From Flavobacteriales bacterium UBA7666 (GTDB lineage Bacteria > Bacteroidota > Bacteroidia > Flavobacteriales_D > Crocinitomicaceae): a DNA stretch of 64,000 bases. A model generated the notes under the pieces. It did no database searches and was not told where the DNA came from. It saw nothing but the letters and a program-made list of their open reading frames with translations. Positions 25,037 to 34,284 of the stretch are shown here, one piece after another. Within the stretch, counting starts at the first letter, position 1. Each line of letters starts with the position of its first letter. The position numbers and the translations under genes are program-made. The DNA lies in the NCBI GenBank assembly GCA_002483265.1, contig DLHO01000018.1, forward strand, positions 124,239 to 188,238, written 5' to 3'.

Positions 25037-26146
25037 TTAATCGCTGATCTTTTGAGAAAACGCGGCTAACTTATCGTGAATTTCAATCAAATGGCCGTAT
25101 ACTGTCATTAAACTTTGTCTGTGCTGAGCACTTACAATTGCCTGATCAAAATCTACGGTAATTCCCGCCAGAATCACATCCATCTCATCCAGTTTCTGAA
25201 TTATTTCCGAATTCAGATCAGGATCAACTTCCTTTACGAAATCCACTAGGAAATACTCACTATTTGTGACAAACAACTCTCTTGGATCATAAAACAGGCG
25301 TATTGCTTTCACTTTGTTTTTCAAATCCTCGTTCGTCTGATCCGAAAACCGACTGATCTCATCTGCATCTGATTGTGAGTCCAATGCTTTTTTGATCCCG
25401 TTCACAGCAAAATCATCCTTAATGAACTTCAAAAAACCAGTCATCATAAATTCAAAAGCCACCGCTGGATCAACAGCTAACAAATCATTCTTAAACGTTG
25501 CTTGATCAGTTAGTAAAACCATATCATTCTTAAGCAAAGAAGAAGCATAAAGTAAGTATTGTCGTCTTCTTAAATTGGTGAAATCACTCACAGATCTGTT
25601 TCCCGGAGAACCGGTAGTTAAATCCTGTCCCCAAAGTAAGAACTCAATGGCATGCATTCCACAGGAACTATTGCTCGCCCCTCCAATTTTATCCCATGAT
25701 CTAATATTGTACTCATTGATAGTCGGGTAATTTGCTGCATCATTAATAATTCCCGCGTTTGCATTCGTATTCGAATAATCAATGTACTCCATATTGATCG
25801 GATAGGAATCTAATCTCCCATAAATTTCACCATGAGGTAGATTTACACCGGTGCTGCCATACAGATACGGCCCACAAAGCATGAACGAACTTCTTGCGGG
25901 TAAAAAACTCGCACGCAAAGCATTGAAATTCGCCTGATGGTTTACATTGTAAAAAGTATTTGTTTTTGAAAAATAAGAAAGCATATTGCTCTTATTCAAA
26001 TTAAACAGCTCTGCCCGAGCAGCAAGATAACCATTTCTCATTTTCGAAATTTGGATGGAATAATGAGAATCCGTTTCTGCAGTCTCCTTTTTACAAGAGA
26101 ATACAACAGGCAGAATGATAAGGAATAAAAGGCAGATTTGACGCAT
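25037..26146 (-). CDS. Imelysin family (peptidase M75-like) lipoprotein
   Basis: 369 residues from the ATG at 26146; a longer frame from 26197 lacks a signal peptide at its start. MRQICLLFLIILPVVFSC gives the lipidation Cys18. The imelysin signature GxHxxE is present as CGMHAIEFLLWGQDL, with helical segments before and after and a long C-terminal helix region. Imelysins (IrpA, ICMP) are periplasmic or surface helical-bundle proteins linked to iron or haem uptake; protease activity is doubtful in most. It is convergent with the barrel gene (3 bases apart). No iron-uptake receptor is adjacent in the window. Confidence 0.88.
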   Translation of the reverse strand: MRQICLLFLIILPVVFSCKKETAETDSHYSIQISKMRNGYLAARAELFNLNKSNMLSYFSKTNTFYNVNHQANFNALRASFLPARSSFMLCGPYLYGSTGVNLPHGEIYGRLDSYPINMEYIDYSNTNANAGIINDAANYPTINEYNIRSWDKIGGASNSSCGMHAIEFLLWGQDLTTGSPGNRSVSDFTNLRRRQYLLYASSLLKNDMVLLTDQATFKNDLLAVDPAVAFEFMMTGFLKFIKDDFAVNGIKKALDSQSDADEISRFSDQTNEDLKNKVKAIRLFYDPRELFVTNSEYFLVDFVKEVDPDLNSEIIQKLDEMDVILAGITVDFDQAIVSAQHRQSLMTVYGHLIEIHDKLAAFSQKISD

Positions 26147-26292
26147 TAGTTGATTTTTAGTTTTCAAATCTAACAAAATTTGACCTGATTCGAACACTAT
26201 TTTTTGATCTCAAAAAGATCTGTCTTGAATTGCAAGAATCTTAATTTTTTCTTAAATCATCCGATTTTACTTTCAAACCCAAAACAATGTGT

Positions 26293-26300
26293 TATTTTTG
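26293..26300 (+). promoter_or_regulatory. -7 promoter element before the PPIase operon
   Basis: TATTTTTG matches TAnnTTTG, 32 bases before the ATG at 26333. No clear -33 TTTG was found. Confidence 0.45.
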
Positions 26301-26332
26301 GGGTTCTTGGTTTGAATAAAGTATTATAATAC

Positions 26333-28288
26333 ATGAAAAAACGACTAATATTAGCCTTAGGAATTCTCTTTTCCCTAAACACCATGGCACAAACGGATAA
26401 CGTTGTAATGGAAATTGATGGAAAAAAGGTGACCAAATCCGAATTTTTACAGATTTATTTGAAGAATAACACCAATCCGAAATACGATAAAGAATCGTTG
26501 GATGAGTATATGGAATTGTTCAAAAAATTCAAGTTGAAGGTTGCAGAAGCTGAGGCTCTTGGATACGATACCATTCCAAAATTGAAAAAGGAATTGGCGG
26601 GTTACAGAAAACAATTGTCACAACCTTATTTGATTGATTCTACAAAGAACAGTGATTTGGTAAAGCAAGCATACGAACGCATGAAAAATGAAGTTCATGC
26701 TGCACACATTCTTGTAAAAGTTGTTGAAAATGCTTCCCCGGAAGACACATTGGCAGCTTATACCAGAATCATGGCGATCAAGAAACGTATTGAAGGTGGT
26801 GAAGATTTTGCTACTGTTGCTAAAGGCAAAAATGGTTCTGACGATCCTTCTGCTGTTCGCAATGGCGGTGATCTTGGTTATTTTACGGCTTTCCAAATGG
26901 TTTATCAGTTTGAAGAAGCAGCGTTCAATACTCCGATAGGAAAAATCTCGAATCCAGTACGGACAAAGTTTGGTTACCACATCCTTAAAGTGATCGATAT
27001 GCGCCCGGCTAGAGGTACAATGAAAGCTGCACACATCATGGTTGCAACCGGAAGAGATGCGAGCGCTGAGGAAATTGAAACGGCTCACAAAAAAGTAGAT
27101 GAAATCTACAGTAAATTGCAGGGTGGTGAATCTTTCGAAAAATTGGCAAGTGAATTCTCTGACGATGCACAAACTGCAGAAAAAGGAGGTGAATTACCAT
27201 TATTCGGAACAGGGACAACTACACGAATGGTTCCTGAATTTGAAGAGGCTGCATTTTTATTAAAAGCAAATGGTGATGTTTCTCAACCAATTCAAACTGC
27301 TTTCGGATATCACATAATCAAACGTTTGGAGCTAACTCCATTGCGCTCTTTTGATGAATTGAAAAAAGAAATTCAAGGAAAAGTAAATAAAGATGAGCGC
27401 TCAATTGTTACGCAGCAATCATTTATTGAAAAGTTGAAAAAATCTTACGCTTTCAAGGATAATTACAGCAAAACAAGCAAATGGTTTGTTCAGAGCATCG
27501 ATACCAACTATTTCAAAGGAACATGGACAGCTGATGCATTGAAATCAAATACTTCCATGTTTACTTTGGACAAAAAAGCATTCACACAAAAAGATTTCGC
27601 AACTTACCTTCAGAAAAATTATAGAACCTACAAAAGCATGGATGCGAAGTTATTGGTTCAAAAACAATATGCTGCATGGCAAAATAGCGAAATTCTGGCA
27701 TATGAAGAAGGTAAATTGGATAGCAAATACCCTGATTTCAAAGCGTTAATGCAAGAGTATCATGACGGGATTTTATTATATGAAATCATGTCTGACAAAG
27801 TTTGGAACAAAGCAATCAAAGACACTTCGGGCTTGAAAACATTCTTTGAAGGTCATAACAGTAATTATTCTTGGGGGAAACGCTACAATGCTTATATCTA
27901 CGAATGCTTGAATGAAGATATTTCTAAAAAGGTTGCCAGCATGCTAAAAAGTGATACGATCTCTTCACGCACTGTTATCAATACAATCAACAAAGATTCT
28001 GAATTAAATCTGCGTGTAAGAACGGGTAAGTTTGAAATTGAATCTACTCCGTACCTGAAAGGACATGACTTGAAAAAAGGAGTGAATCCTGCTTATGTAG
28101 TGGATGGCAAATATTACATTGTCAAAGTTGATGAAATTTTGGAACCAACGAAGAAAACAATCACTGAAGCAAAAGGAGCCGCGACTTCTGATTACCAGAA
28201 TTACCTGGAAAAAGAATGGTTAACCGAAATTGGTAAAAAGCATCCGATTGTAATTCATGAGCAAGTCCTTTATAGTTTAGGAAAATAA
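26333..28288 (+). CDS. Parvulin-type peptidylprolyl isomerase with two PpiC domains
   Basis: 651 residues, signal peptide MKKRLILALGILFSLNTMAQ. An N-terminal helical chaperone region (~25-115) is followed by two rotamase domains: ~120-230 (AAHILVKV, GGDLGYFTAFQMVYQFEEAA, FGYHILKV) and ~235-345 (AAHIMVAT, GGELPLFGTG, FGYHIIKRLEL). The C-terminal ~300 residues resemble the rest of SurA/PpiD-like foldases but are not assigned. Likely a periplasmic foldase for outer-membrane proteins. First of the trio PPIase-PPIase-MoxR; a weak hairpin follows. Confidence 0.92.
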   Translation: MKKRLILALGILFSLNTMAQTDNVVMEIDGKKVTKSEFLQIYLKNNTNPKYDKESLDEYMELFKKFKLKVAEAEALGYDTIPKLKKELAGYRKQLSQPYLIDSTKNSDLVKQAYERMKNEVHAAHILVKVVENASPEDTLAAYTRIMAIKKRIEGGEDFATVAKGKNGSDDPSAVRNGGDLGYFTAFQMVYQFEEAAFNTPIGKISNPVRTKFGYHILKVIDMRPARGTMKAAHIMVATGRDASAEEIETAHKKVDEIYSKLQGGESFEKLASEFSDDAQTAEKGGELPLFGTGTTTRMVPEFEEAAFLLKANGDVSQPIQTAFGYHIIKRLELTPLRSFDELKKEIQGKVNKDERSIVTQQSFIEKLKKSYAFKDNYSKTSKWFVQSIDTNYFKGTWTADALKSNTSMFTLDKKAFTQKDFATYLQKNYRTYKSMDAKLLVQKQYAAWQNSEILAYEEGKLDSKYPDFKALMQEYHDGILLYEIMSDKVWNKAIKDTSGLKTFFEGHNSNYSWGKRYNAYIYECLNEDISKKVASMLKSDTISSRTVINTINKDSELNLRVRTGKFEIESTPYLKGHDLKKGVNPAYVVDGKYYIVKVDEILEPTKKTITEAKGAATSDYQNYLEKEWLTEIGKKHPIVIHEQVLYSLGK

Positions 28289-28290
28289 CA

Positions 28291-28322
28291 AAAGAAAAGC
28301 CGGTCTCAACCGGTTTTTCTTT
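28291..28322 (+). terminator. Weak terminator after first PPIase gene
   Basis: CCGG / CCGG stem extended by A-run and T-run with one bulged G, loop TCTCAA, followed by TTTTTCTTTTT. Probably partial read-through into the next gene. Confidence 0.55.
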
Positions 28323-28429
28323 TTAGAAAAAATAGTTAATTCTTAAAATAATGTAATTTGCTATACGTTATTGATTGAATCTCAAAAAAGAACACGAAAT
28401 TAGCACCTCATTTGCTTGATAAAAAGAAC

Positions 28430-29809
28430 ATGAAATACAGCATATTCCTTAGTTTATTCTTCATCTTGGTATTCACCAAGTCTTTTGCCCAACCCAAACC
28501 AATTGATAAAGTAATTGCTCAAGTGGGTGATAACATTGTGCTTTATTCTGAAATTGAGGGGCAAAAACAATCCATGAAACAAAATGGTATGCCAGATGCA
28601 GACATTGATCAATGTGCTATTTTGGAGCAAATGCTTTATAACTTCTTATTGGTTAATCAGGCTGAATTGGATTCTATTCAAATCAGTGATGAGCAAGTAG
28701 ATGCTGAAATGGAAAACAAGCTCCGCATGATTGAGAGCCAGATGAAGAATGTGAAAGACGAAAAGGGAAATGCGATCACAATCGAATCATTCTATGGCAA
28801 AACAAAATTGCAGATCAAGGAAGAATTCAGAACTACGATCAAAAAACGAATGCAGGGTCAGGAAGTTGAACGCGGAATTACTTCAGCTATTGACGTTTCA
28901 CCTCTAGATGTAGAGAATTTTTTTAATACGATCCCAAAAGACAGTTTACCCTATATCAACTCACAGCTTGCTTTTCAGCAAATTGCAATTTTCCCTAAGA
29001 TCACCAAGGCTGACAAAGAGCTTGCATTCAAACAAATTTCAGATTTGAGAAAACAAATTGTTGCTGGTAGAACTACTTTTTGTTCTGCGGCGGCTTTTTA
29101 TTCAGAAGATCCGGGAAGTGCAAAAATATGCGGACGGATAGAAGGAACACGCGGACAAATGGCTCGTCCTTTCGAAGCAACAGCTTATAGTTTGAAAATT
29201 GGAGAGATCAGTGACGTATTTGAAACGGAATTCGGATACCACTTCATGCAGCTGATCGAACGAAAAGGAGACGATTATATCGTGAATCATATCCTGATTG
29301 CACCAAAGTTCAGTTTAGACAGCCTAGATGCTTCCAGCAAACGAATGGAACGTTGTTATGAAGAATTGAAGCAGAACAAAATTATTTGGGAAGATGCTGT
29401 CAAAAATTATTCTAACGATGTAAATACAAAAGAAAACAAAGGATACATCACCAATCCAATAACGGGAGAAATCAAATGGAGTGTTGAACAGGTCAATCAG
29501 GTTGATCCTATGATGTTCCAATTAACAGACGGATTAGAATTAAATCAAATCACAGCCCCTCTTCTCTATTATGATTTCAATGAGCGTAAGGAAGCTATTC
29601 GTATCGTTCGTATAGCGGAAAGAACAAAACCTCACGTTGGGAATTTGACAGATGACTACAACCTGTTCCGAATGATGGCATTGGAACAAAAAAGACAAAA
29701 AGCAATTGCAAACTGGACAAAATCCAAAATTTCAACCGCATACATTCGTATTGATGATTCTTTCAAAGATTGTCAGTTTGAAAACCAGTGGATTCCTAAA
29801 GCACCTTAA
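28430..29809 (+). CDS. SurA-like peptidylprolyl isomerase
   Basis: 459 residues from ATG 28430; a TTG six codons earlier is also in frame. Signal peptide ends at KSFAQ. The N-terminal part DKVIAQVGDNIVLYSEIEGQ is the SurA_N opening, followed by a helical region. One rotamase domain (~165-290) has EDPGSAKICGRIEGTRGQMA and FGYHFMQLIERKGD, though active-site residues deviate. A second, more degenerate one follows from HILIAPKF. Likely a periplasmic chaperone for barrel proteins acting with the upstream PPIase. The MoxR gene starts 17 bases downstream. Confidence 0.9.
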   Translation: MKYSIFLSLFFILVFTKSFAQPKPIDKVIAQVGDNIVLYSEIEGQKQSMKQNGMPDADIDQCAILEQMLYNFLLVNQAELDSIQISDEQVDAEMENKLRMIESQMKNVKDEKGNAITIESFYGKTKLQIKEEFRTTIKKRMQGQEVERGITSAIDVSPLDVENFFNTIPKDSLPYINSQLAFQQIAIFPKITKADKELAFKQISDLRKQIVAGRTTFCSAAAFYSEDPGSAKICGRIEGTRGQMARPFEATAYSLKIGEISDVFETEFGYHFMQLIERKGDDYIVNHILIAPKFSLDSLDASSKRMERCYEELKQNKIIWEDAVKNYSNDVNTKENKGYITNPITGEIKWSVEQVNQVDPMMFQLTDGLELNQITAPLLYYDFNERKEAIRIVRIAERTKPHVGNLTDDYNLFRMMALEQKRQKAIANWTKSKISTAYIRIDDSFKDCQFENQWIPKAP

Positions 29810-29826
29810 AGAAAAACTATAAAACT

Positions 29827-30783
29827 ATGTCAGACGTAGCTGCTATTGAACAACTAGTAAAAGACTATAAAGCTCTCAAAAACGAAATTCATCAGGTAAT
29901 TGTTGGTCAGGAAGAAGTTGTTGATCAAGTATTGATTTCCATTTTCTCACGCGGGCATTGTTTGCTTGTTGGAGTTCCGGGATTGGCAAAAACCCTTTTG
30001 GTAAATACAATTGCCGATACACTGGGTTTATCTTTCAACCGTGTTCAGTTTACTCCCGATCTAATGCCTTCGGATATTGTTGGTTCTGAAATTCTGGATG
30101 AAAGTCGTCAGTTTAAATTCATAAAAGGCCCCTTATTCAACAATATCATTTTGGCGGATGAGATCAACCGTACGCCTCCAAAAACACAATCTGCCCTCTT
30201 GGAAGCAATGCAGGAAAGAAGAGTAACCGCTGCGGGAACAACTTATTCACTTCCTCACCCATTCTTCGTTTTGGCAACTCAAAATCCAATTGAGCAAGAA
30301 GGAACTTATCCTTTGCCAGAAGCACAGTTAGACCGTTTCATGTTTAACATCTGGGTAGATTACCCCACATTTGTAGAGGAATTGGCAATTGTAAAAAGCA
30401 CCACATCGGATACAAAGATTCAATTGAACAGAATCGTTTCCGGAGAAAAGATTGCAGAATACCAAGAATTGATCCGTCGTATTCCGGTTGCAGACAATGT
30501 ATTGGAATATGCAGTAAAACTAGTTGCAAAAACGCGTAAGGATAATCCAATGGCTCCGCAATTAACGAAAGACTTTATTTCGTGGGGAGCTGGACCAAGA
30601 GCATCTCAATACTTAATTGTCGGAGCGAAATGTCATGCAGCATTGCATGGTCGTTTTTCACCTGACATTGACGATGTGAAAGCGGTAGCTTTACCGATCT
30701 TAAGACACCGTATCGTAAGAAATTACCGTGCAGAAGCGGAAGGTTATTCCAATGATCGAATCATTACAGAATTGATGAAGTAA
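29827..30783 (+). CDS. MoxR family AAA+ ATPase
   Basis: 318 residues. Walker A at 49-56 (GVPGLAKT), Walker B as NIILADEINRTPPKTQSALL, sensor region FVLATQNPIEQEGTYPLPEA, and lid domain to the end. MoxR ATPases act as chaperones that mature metal-containing or envelope complexes, usually with DUF58 and VWA-domain partners. No such partners lie in this window, where it is instead the last gene after two PPIases, an order often seen in Flavobacteriales. A long perfect palindrome follows the stop. Confidence 0.95.
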   Translation: MSDVAAIEQLVKDYKALKNEIHQVIVGQEEVVDQVLISIFSRGHCLLVGVPGLAKTLLVNTIADTLGLSFNRVQFTPDLMPSDIVGSEILDESRQFKFIKGPLFNNIILADEINRTPPKTQSALLEAMQERRVTAAGTTYSLPHPFFVLATQNPIEQEGTYPLPEAQLDRFMFNIWVDYPTFVEELAIVKSTTSDTKIQLNRIVSGEKIAEYQELIRRIPVADNVLEYAVKLVAKTRKDNPMAPQLTKDFISWGAGPRASQYLIVGAKCHAALHGRFSPDIDDVKAVALPILRHRIVRNYRAEAEGYSNDRIITELMK

Positions 30784-30800
30784 TTCATCGAATGATATAA

Positions 30801-30840
30801 AAACAAATAGGGCTGCGATTAATCGCAGCCCTATTTGTTT
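30801..30840. repeat. Perfect 20-bp palindrome (GGGCTGCGATT core)
   Basis: Bases 30801-30820 are the exact reverse complement of 30821-30840 with no loop. The half-site is AAACAAATAGGGCTGCGATT. It lies between convergent genes (MoxR and a lipoprotein) and can act as a bidirectional terminator. Core GCGATTAATCGC is shared with 13097-13128. Confidence 0.88.
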
Positions 30841-30857
30841 CATGCTGTTATTATTTT

Positions 30858-31703
30858 CTACATGTTAATCGTATACGTATGTCCGTTGATTTCAATGGTG
30901 AACGTTCCGTCACATGAACCAGTTCCATAATCAATCGTACGAGTTGATTTTCCGGTTGGAGTAATTTCCAATGTTCCTTTCGTAATGTATGGACAACCTA
31001 CTTTCACATGCAATGGACTTGTAACGTTTGCTACGTAACCGTCTCCATTTACAACCTGTGCTGTTGCAGTTCCTGTTACATCCCACTCATCGTCATAAAT
31101 ATTCAAAACCGTATTGTATCCTGTTGTAAATGTTCGAACCTGAGAAGACACATAGGTTGCAATTTCACCGGTAGACAGTGTTACTACTCCATCCACATTC
31201 ACATTGTAATAAGGTTGCTGTAATCCGTTTAATCCCATATTCTCAACAGTCATCAACCCTTCTACTTTGTGATTGTTCACGTAGTAATTTACAGGAGTGT
31301 AGCGGATAATTGTTCCCTGCTGGTAATAGGGTCCGTTGTAAGAAATAATCAACTTACCACGGCGTTGTTTTTGGTCCAGACATGTACAATTGTTTGTTCC
31401 CCAATCAACCGTAATTGTATCCTGAGAACCAACCGTATCAATCGTGATAATTACATTACAGTCTGCTTTTTCAACTTCAGTAACTTCATGGCTGTCCTGG
31501 TAGCGATAAATCGGTTTTCCGATTCCGTAAACAAAAACACCTCCTTTGTATGCCTGATCAGACATGTTCGCCATTTCAGCAAAAGCATTCTCTACAATTG
31601 CGTTGGTTGTCGGGGCATTACTTTCGTCGTACTTCCATTTCTTACAAGATATAACTTGCGCAAGAGCTGCTAAAGAAAGGCTAAAAATTAATAATCGTTT
31701 CAT
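30858..31703 (-). CDS. Hypothetical lipoprotein
   Basis: 281 residues. Signal with Cys at 20 (LAALAQVISCKKWKYDE). The mature part is Thr/Val/Tyr-rich beta sequence: a Cys pair with TVDWGTNNCTCLDQKQRRGK, and a similar C-terminal block STRTIDYGTGSCDGTFTIEI. The two blocks look like an internal repeat ([VI]DxGTxxC). No known family identified; surface or periplasmic location inferred from the lipobox. Confidence 0.75.
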   Translation of the reverse strand: MKRLLIFSLSLAALAQVISCKKWKYDESNAPTTNAIVENAFAEMANMSDQAYKGGVFVYGIGKPIYRYQDSHEVTEVEKADCNVIITIDTVGSQDTITVDWGTNNCTCLDQKQRRGKLIISYNGPYYQQGTIIRYTPVNYYVNNHKVEGLMTVENMGLNGLQQPYYNVNVDGVVTLSTGEIATYVSSQVRTFTTGYNTVLNIYDDEWDVTGTATAQVVNGDGYVANVTSPLHVKVGCPYITKGTLEITPTGKSTRTIDYGTGSCDGTFTIEINGHTYTINM

Positions 31704-31932
31704 GTTGTCGTAGTTTTAGTGATGCGAATATCGTTGATAACAAATAACATACCAAACGTTTTTTCTATAAATGAGTAAATATCACTTTTAACCGATTATT
31801 TGGCGAAAAGTTACACGATTTGTTAAAATTTATGGCGCAAAACCACCCTGTTTAAACCAATTTAATTCGTTGTTCACATTTCAGTATTAATAGTTTCGGC
31901 GAAGGAATTCAAATCTGAGTTCAGCTTCCACC

Positions 31933-31940
31933 TATCTTTG
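31933..31940 (+). promoter_or_regulatory. -7 promoter element immediately before the SirB1-like gene
   Basis: TATCTTTG is an exact TAnnTTTG, only 4 bases before the ATG at 31945. The transcript would begin at or very near the start codon. Confidence 0.45.
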
Positions 31941-31944
31941 TTTC

Positions 31945-32820
31945 ATGAAAGATCTCAAATCTTTACAAGCCCTAATTGCACTCATGGATGATCCGGATGA
32001 GCAAGTTTATGCGCATGTAAGAGATCGCTTATTGGAGATCGGGCCGGATGCTGTTCAATTATTGGAATCTTCCTGGGAAGAAAAAGACTACGGATTGCTT
32101 TTCCAATCCCGGATCGAAACCCTGATCCACGAAATTCAATTCGAAGAATGCAAACGCCAATTAGTTTCCTGGTATAACAGTTCTACCAAAGACTTGTTGA
32201 AGGGCGCAATCATTGTTGCGAAATACCAATATCCGGGTTTAGACGAAAAACACATTTACGAATTTATTGAACGCGTTCGCAGGGATTGCTGGCTGGAGTT
32301 AAATCCAAACATGACTGCTTATGAATCGATTCGCATCATCAATAAAGTCCTTTTCGGACAATACGGATTTTCTGGGAATTCAAAGAACTACAATTCCCCG
32401 CTGAATTCCTTTCTCAATACGGTTATTGAATCAAAAAAGGGAAATCCTTTGAGTTTGAGTATTCTTTACAGCGTAATAGCTCAGGAATTAAAACTGCCGA
32501 TTTACGGAGTAAACCTTCCGAATCATTTCATCCTGGCCTATATGGACAGCAATGGTGTGAATCAGTTTATCTCGAATGGAAACGAATACGGTGTTTTGTT
32601 TTACATCAATGCATTTTCAAAAGGAAGTATGCTTCAAAAAGATGATATCGTGCAGTTTTTGTCGAGTATTCAAGTTGCCCCGCTGGCAAGTCATTTTGAA
32701 CCCTGTTCCAATTCAGATATCATTCGCCGAATGCTGACTAATCTGGTTTCTTCTTTCCAACAAGTGGGGAATTTGGAGAAAGTAAATGAGTTGATTGAAC
32801 TGCGCGGTCTTTTGGACTAA
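31945..32820 (+). CDS. SirB1/transglutaminase-like family protein
   Basis: 291 residues, cytosolic. The N-terminus has a HEAT-like segment (ALIALMDDPDEQVYAHVRDR). Residues ~95-230 match the SirB1_N transglutaminase-like domain: LNPNMTAYESIRIINKVLFG, KKGNPLSLSILYSVIAQELK and the VNLPNHFILAY block. The Cys of the classic transglutaminase triad is replaced by Ser-rich LSLSILY, as in most SirB1 proteins, so enzymatic activity is unproven. The family's role is not known. Separate promoter directly upstream. Confidence 0.85.
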   Translation: MKDLKSLQALIALMDDPDEQVYAHVRDRLLEIGPDAVQLLESSWEEKDYGLLFQSRIETLIHEIQFEECKRQLVSWYNSSTKDLLKGAIIVAKYQYPGLDEKHIYEFIERVRRDCWLELNPNMTAYESIRIINKVLFGQYGFSGNSKNYNSPLNSFLNTVIESKKGNPLSLSILYSVIAQELKLPIYGVNLPNHFILAYMDSNGVNQFISNGNEYGVLFYINAFSKGSMLQKDDIVQFLSSIQVAPLASHFEPCSNSDIIRRMLTNLVSSFQQVGNLEKVNELIELRGLLD

Positions 32821-32867
32821 TTGAGAATTGAAAATGAATAATTGAAAAGGCAAAAACCTGCTATTCT

Positions 32868-33704
32868 ATGAAACTACTCGCTTCCCTTTTTATTTTGGTA
32901 TTCATTGTTGGGTGTTCTTCTGAGCCACAAACTGACAAAACAACTTCTTTAAAACGGGAAACAAAGCAGGAACAACTTGTTTCTGAAAAGGCTGATTCCA
33001 AAAATGATGAAGTTAAAAGCGAAGGTCAAATAGGGAAAATTGATTTTCAAACTTCCACCTACGATGATCCGGAATTTGCAGATGAGGTTGCCGAACATCG
33101 GGAATCTTTAAAAGCACTTTCCGATAAGAAGGTATTTTCAGCTATTCACGCTAAGTTGATTCAAAAGCTGGATCAAAAACACCGCGCTTACTTTAAATCA
33201 AAACCGGATTACGAATTGCTTGCTGCAGCAAAAGGAGATTTGTTTCTTGAAAAGAAAAATGATTCCGGTTTCATCGTTTACGACAAGAAGAATCAACGGG
33301 TTTCCATTTTGGTTTACAGAGAAAGTGCAGCTGGCTATGCTGAATTATTCCGTGAGTTGAAAGTAGAAAACGGATTGGAAACAGCTAATTGCAATTACAG
33401 TTCTTTCGGAACGATTGATTATCAATTAGCCGGAGAAATCATTTACCAGGAAGAATCGCTGATCAAAAACCCGGAAAACTACCTGGAATCTTCCCCCATC
33501 CAAATCACGGACATCTCTAAAAATGAAAATTTCTTCCTAAAGGATGGTTGTTTCGCCAAAAAATTTGCCGCAACAGACAAAAAAGAAACCGCAAACTCAC
33601 TTTGCATTGCCACCAGCTGCGTTTACAACAATTGGGAGGCTTTGAGATACGATCCGGTGAACAACTCATTCATCATTTTCTACGGACAGGCATTTGCAGA
33701 TTGA
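32868..33704 (+). CDS. Hypothetical lipoprotein
   Basis: 278 residues. MKLLASLFILVFIVGCSSEP gives lipidation Cys16. A Lys/Glu/Ser-rich linker (~20-60) leads to a domain of ~200 residues of mixed helix and strand (IHAKLIQKLDQKHRAYF, FLKDGCFAKKFAATDKKE, IATSCVYNNWEALRYD). No family recognised. Two bases separate its stop from the next gene's ATG, so they form an operon. Confidence 0.72.
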   Translation: MKLLASLFILVFIVGCSSEPQTDKTTSLKRETKQEQLVSEKADSKNDEVKSEGQIGKIDFQTSTYDDPEFADEVAEHRESLKALSDKKVFSAIHAKLIQKLDQKHRAYFKSKPDYELLAAAKGDLFLEKKNDSGFIVYDKKNQRVSILVYRESAAGYAELFRELKVENGLETANCNYSSFGTIDYQLAGEIIYQEESLIKNPENYLESSPIQITDISKNENFFLKDGCFAKKFAATDKKETANSLCIATSCVYNNWEALRYDPVNNSFIIFYGQAFAD

Positions 33705-33706
33705 AA

Positions 33707-34159
33707 ATGACACTGGAAGAAGGTCAAAATCGCTTAGTTCATTTCGTTGAAGAGAAGATCCGAAGAAGTGGTTGGTTCATTTTTTTCAAAAGTGATATCA
33801 AACTCTCACTTACGCGGATCCTGGAACCGTATGAAAAATCAGCAAATCTCCCGTTACCGGAAAAACTGAATCTCTTCGAAGTTGAAATTGATAAACACGG
33901 TATTCTTTATAATCGCGAAGAATTTTTGGATTGGAAAGACGTTTGTGCTTCCGGCATCATGTCAGAATACATTTCCAATGGTTGGATGGAAAGAGGTGGT
34001 GGTTACTACAAAAAGTATCTGCTTGTCATTTTACATTCAGGAGACATTATCCCTTTTTCTTTGGGCGATATTTCCCGGTTGAAAGGATTATTGGGACATT
34101 TTATTGAGCTATATAAAACCAAAAACCAGTTTGACGACTTCTTAAAGAATTCAAACTAA
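33707..34159 (+). CDS. Hypothetical cytosolic protein
   Basis: 150 residues from ATG 33707. The frame is open further upstream but there it only shadows the previous gene. No signal peptide or membrane segment. Features WFIFFKSDIKLSLTRILEPY, then EVEIDKHGILYNREEFLDWK, and a terminal helix. Unknown family. Start two bases after the lipoprotein gene's stop suggests coupling. Confidence 0.7.
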   Translation: MTLEEGQNRLVHFVEEKIRRSGWFIFFKSDIKLSLTRILEPYEKSANLPLPEKLNLFEVEIDKHGILYNREEFLDWKDVCASGIMSEYISNGWMERGGGYYKKYLLVILHSGDIIPFSLGDISRLKGLLGHFIELYKTKNQFDDFLKNSN

Positions 34160-34284
34160 CAGTTTCCGGCAATTCATTTTCAGCAAAGGGTCTGAGTATT
34201 TCCTATAATTCGTATATTGCATCCGCTTGCGACCGCGCGAGTTAATCCCACAATTCATTCATCTTTTGATAAATACATAAGCCC

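Noticed and set aside
31945..32820. SirB1-like protein as an active transglutaminase
   Set aside because: The catalytic cysteine of the transglutaminase triad is not seen, so only family membership is claimed.
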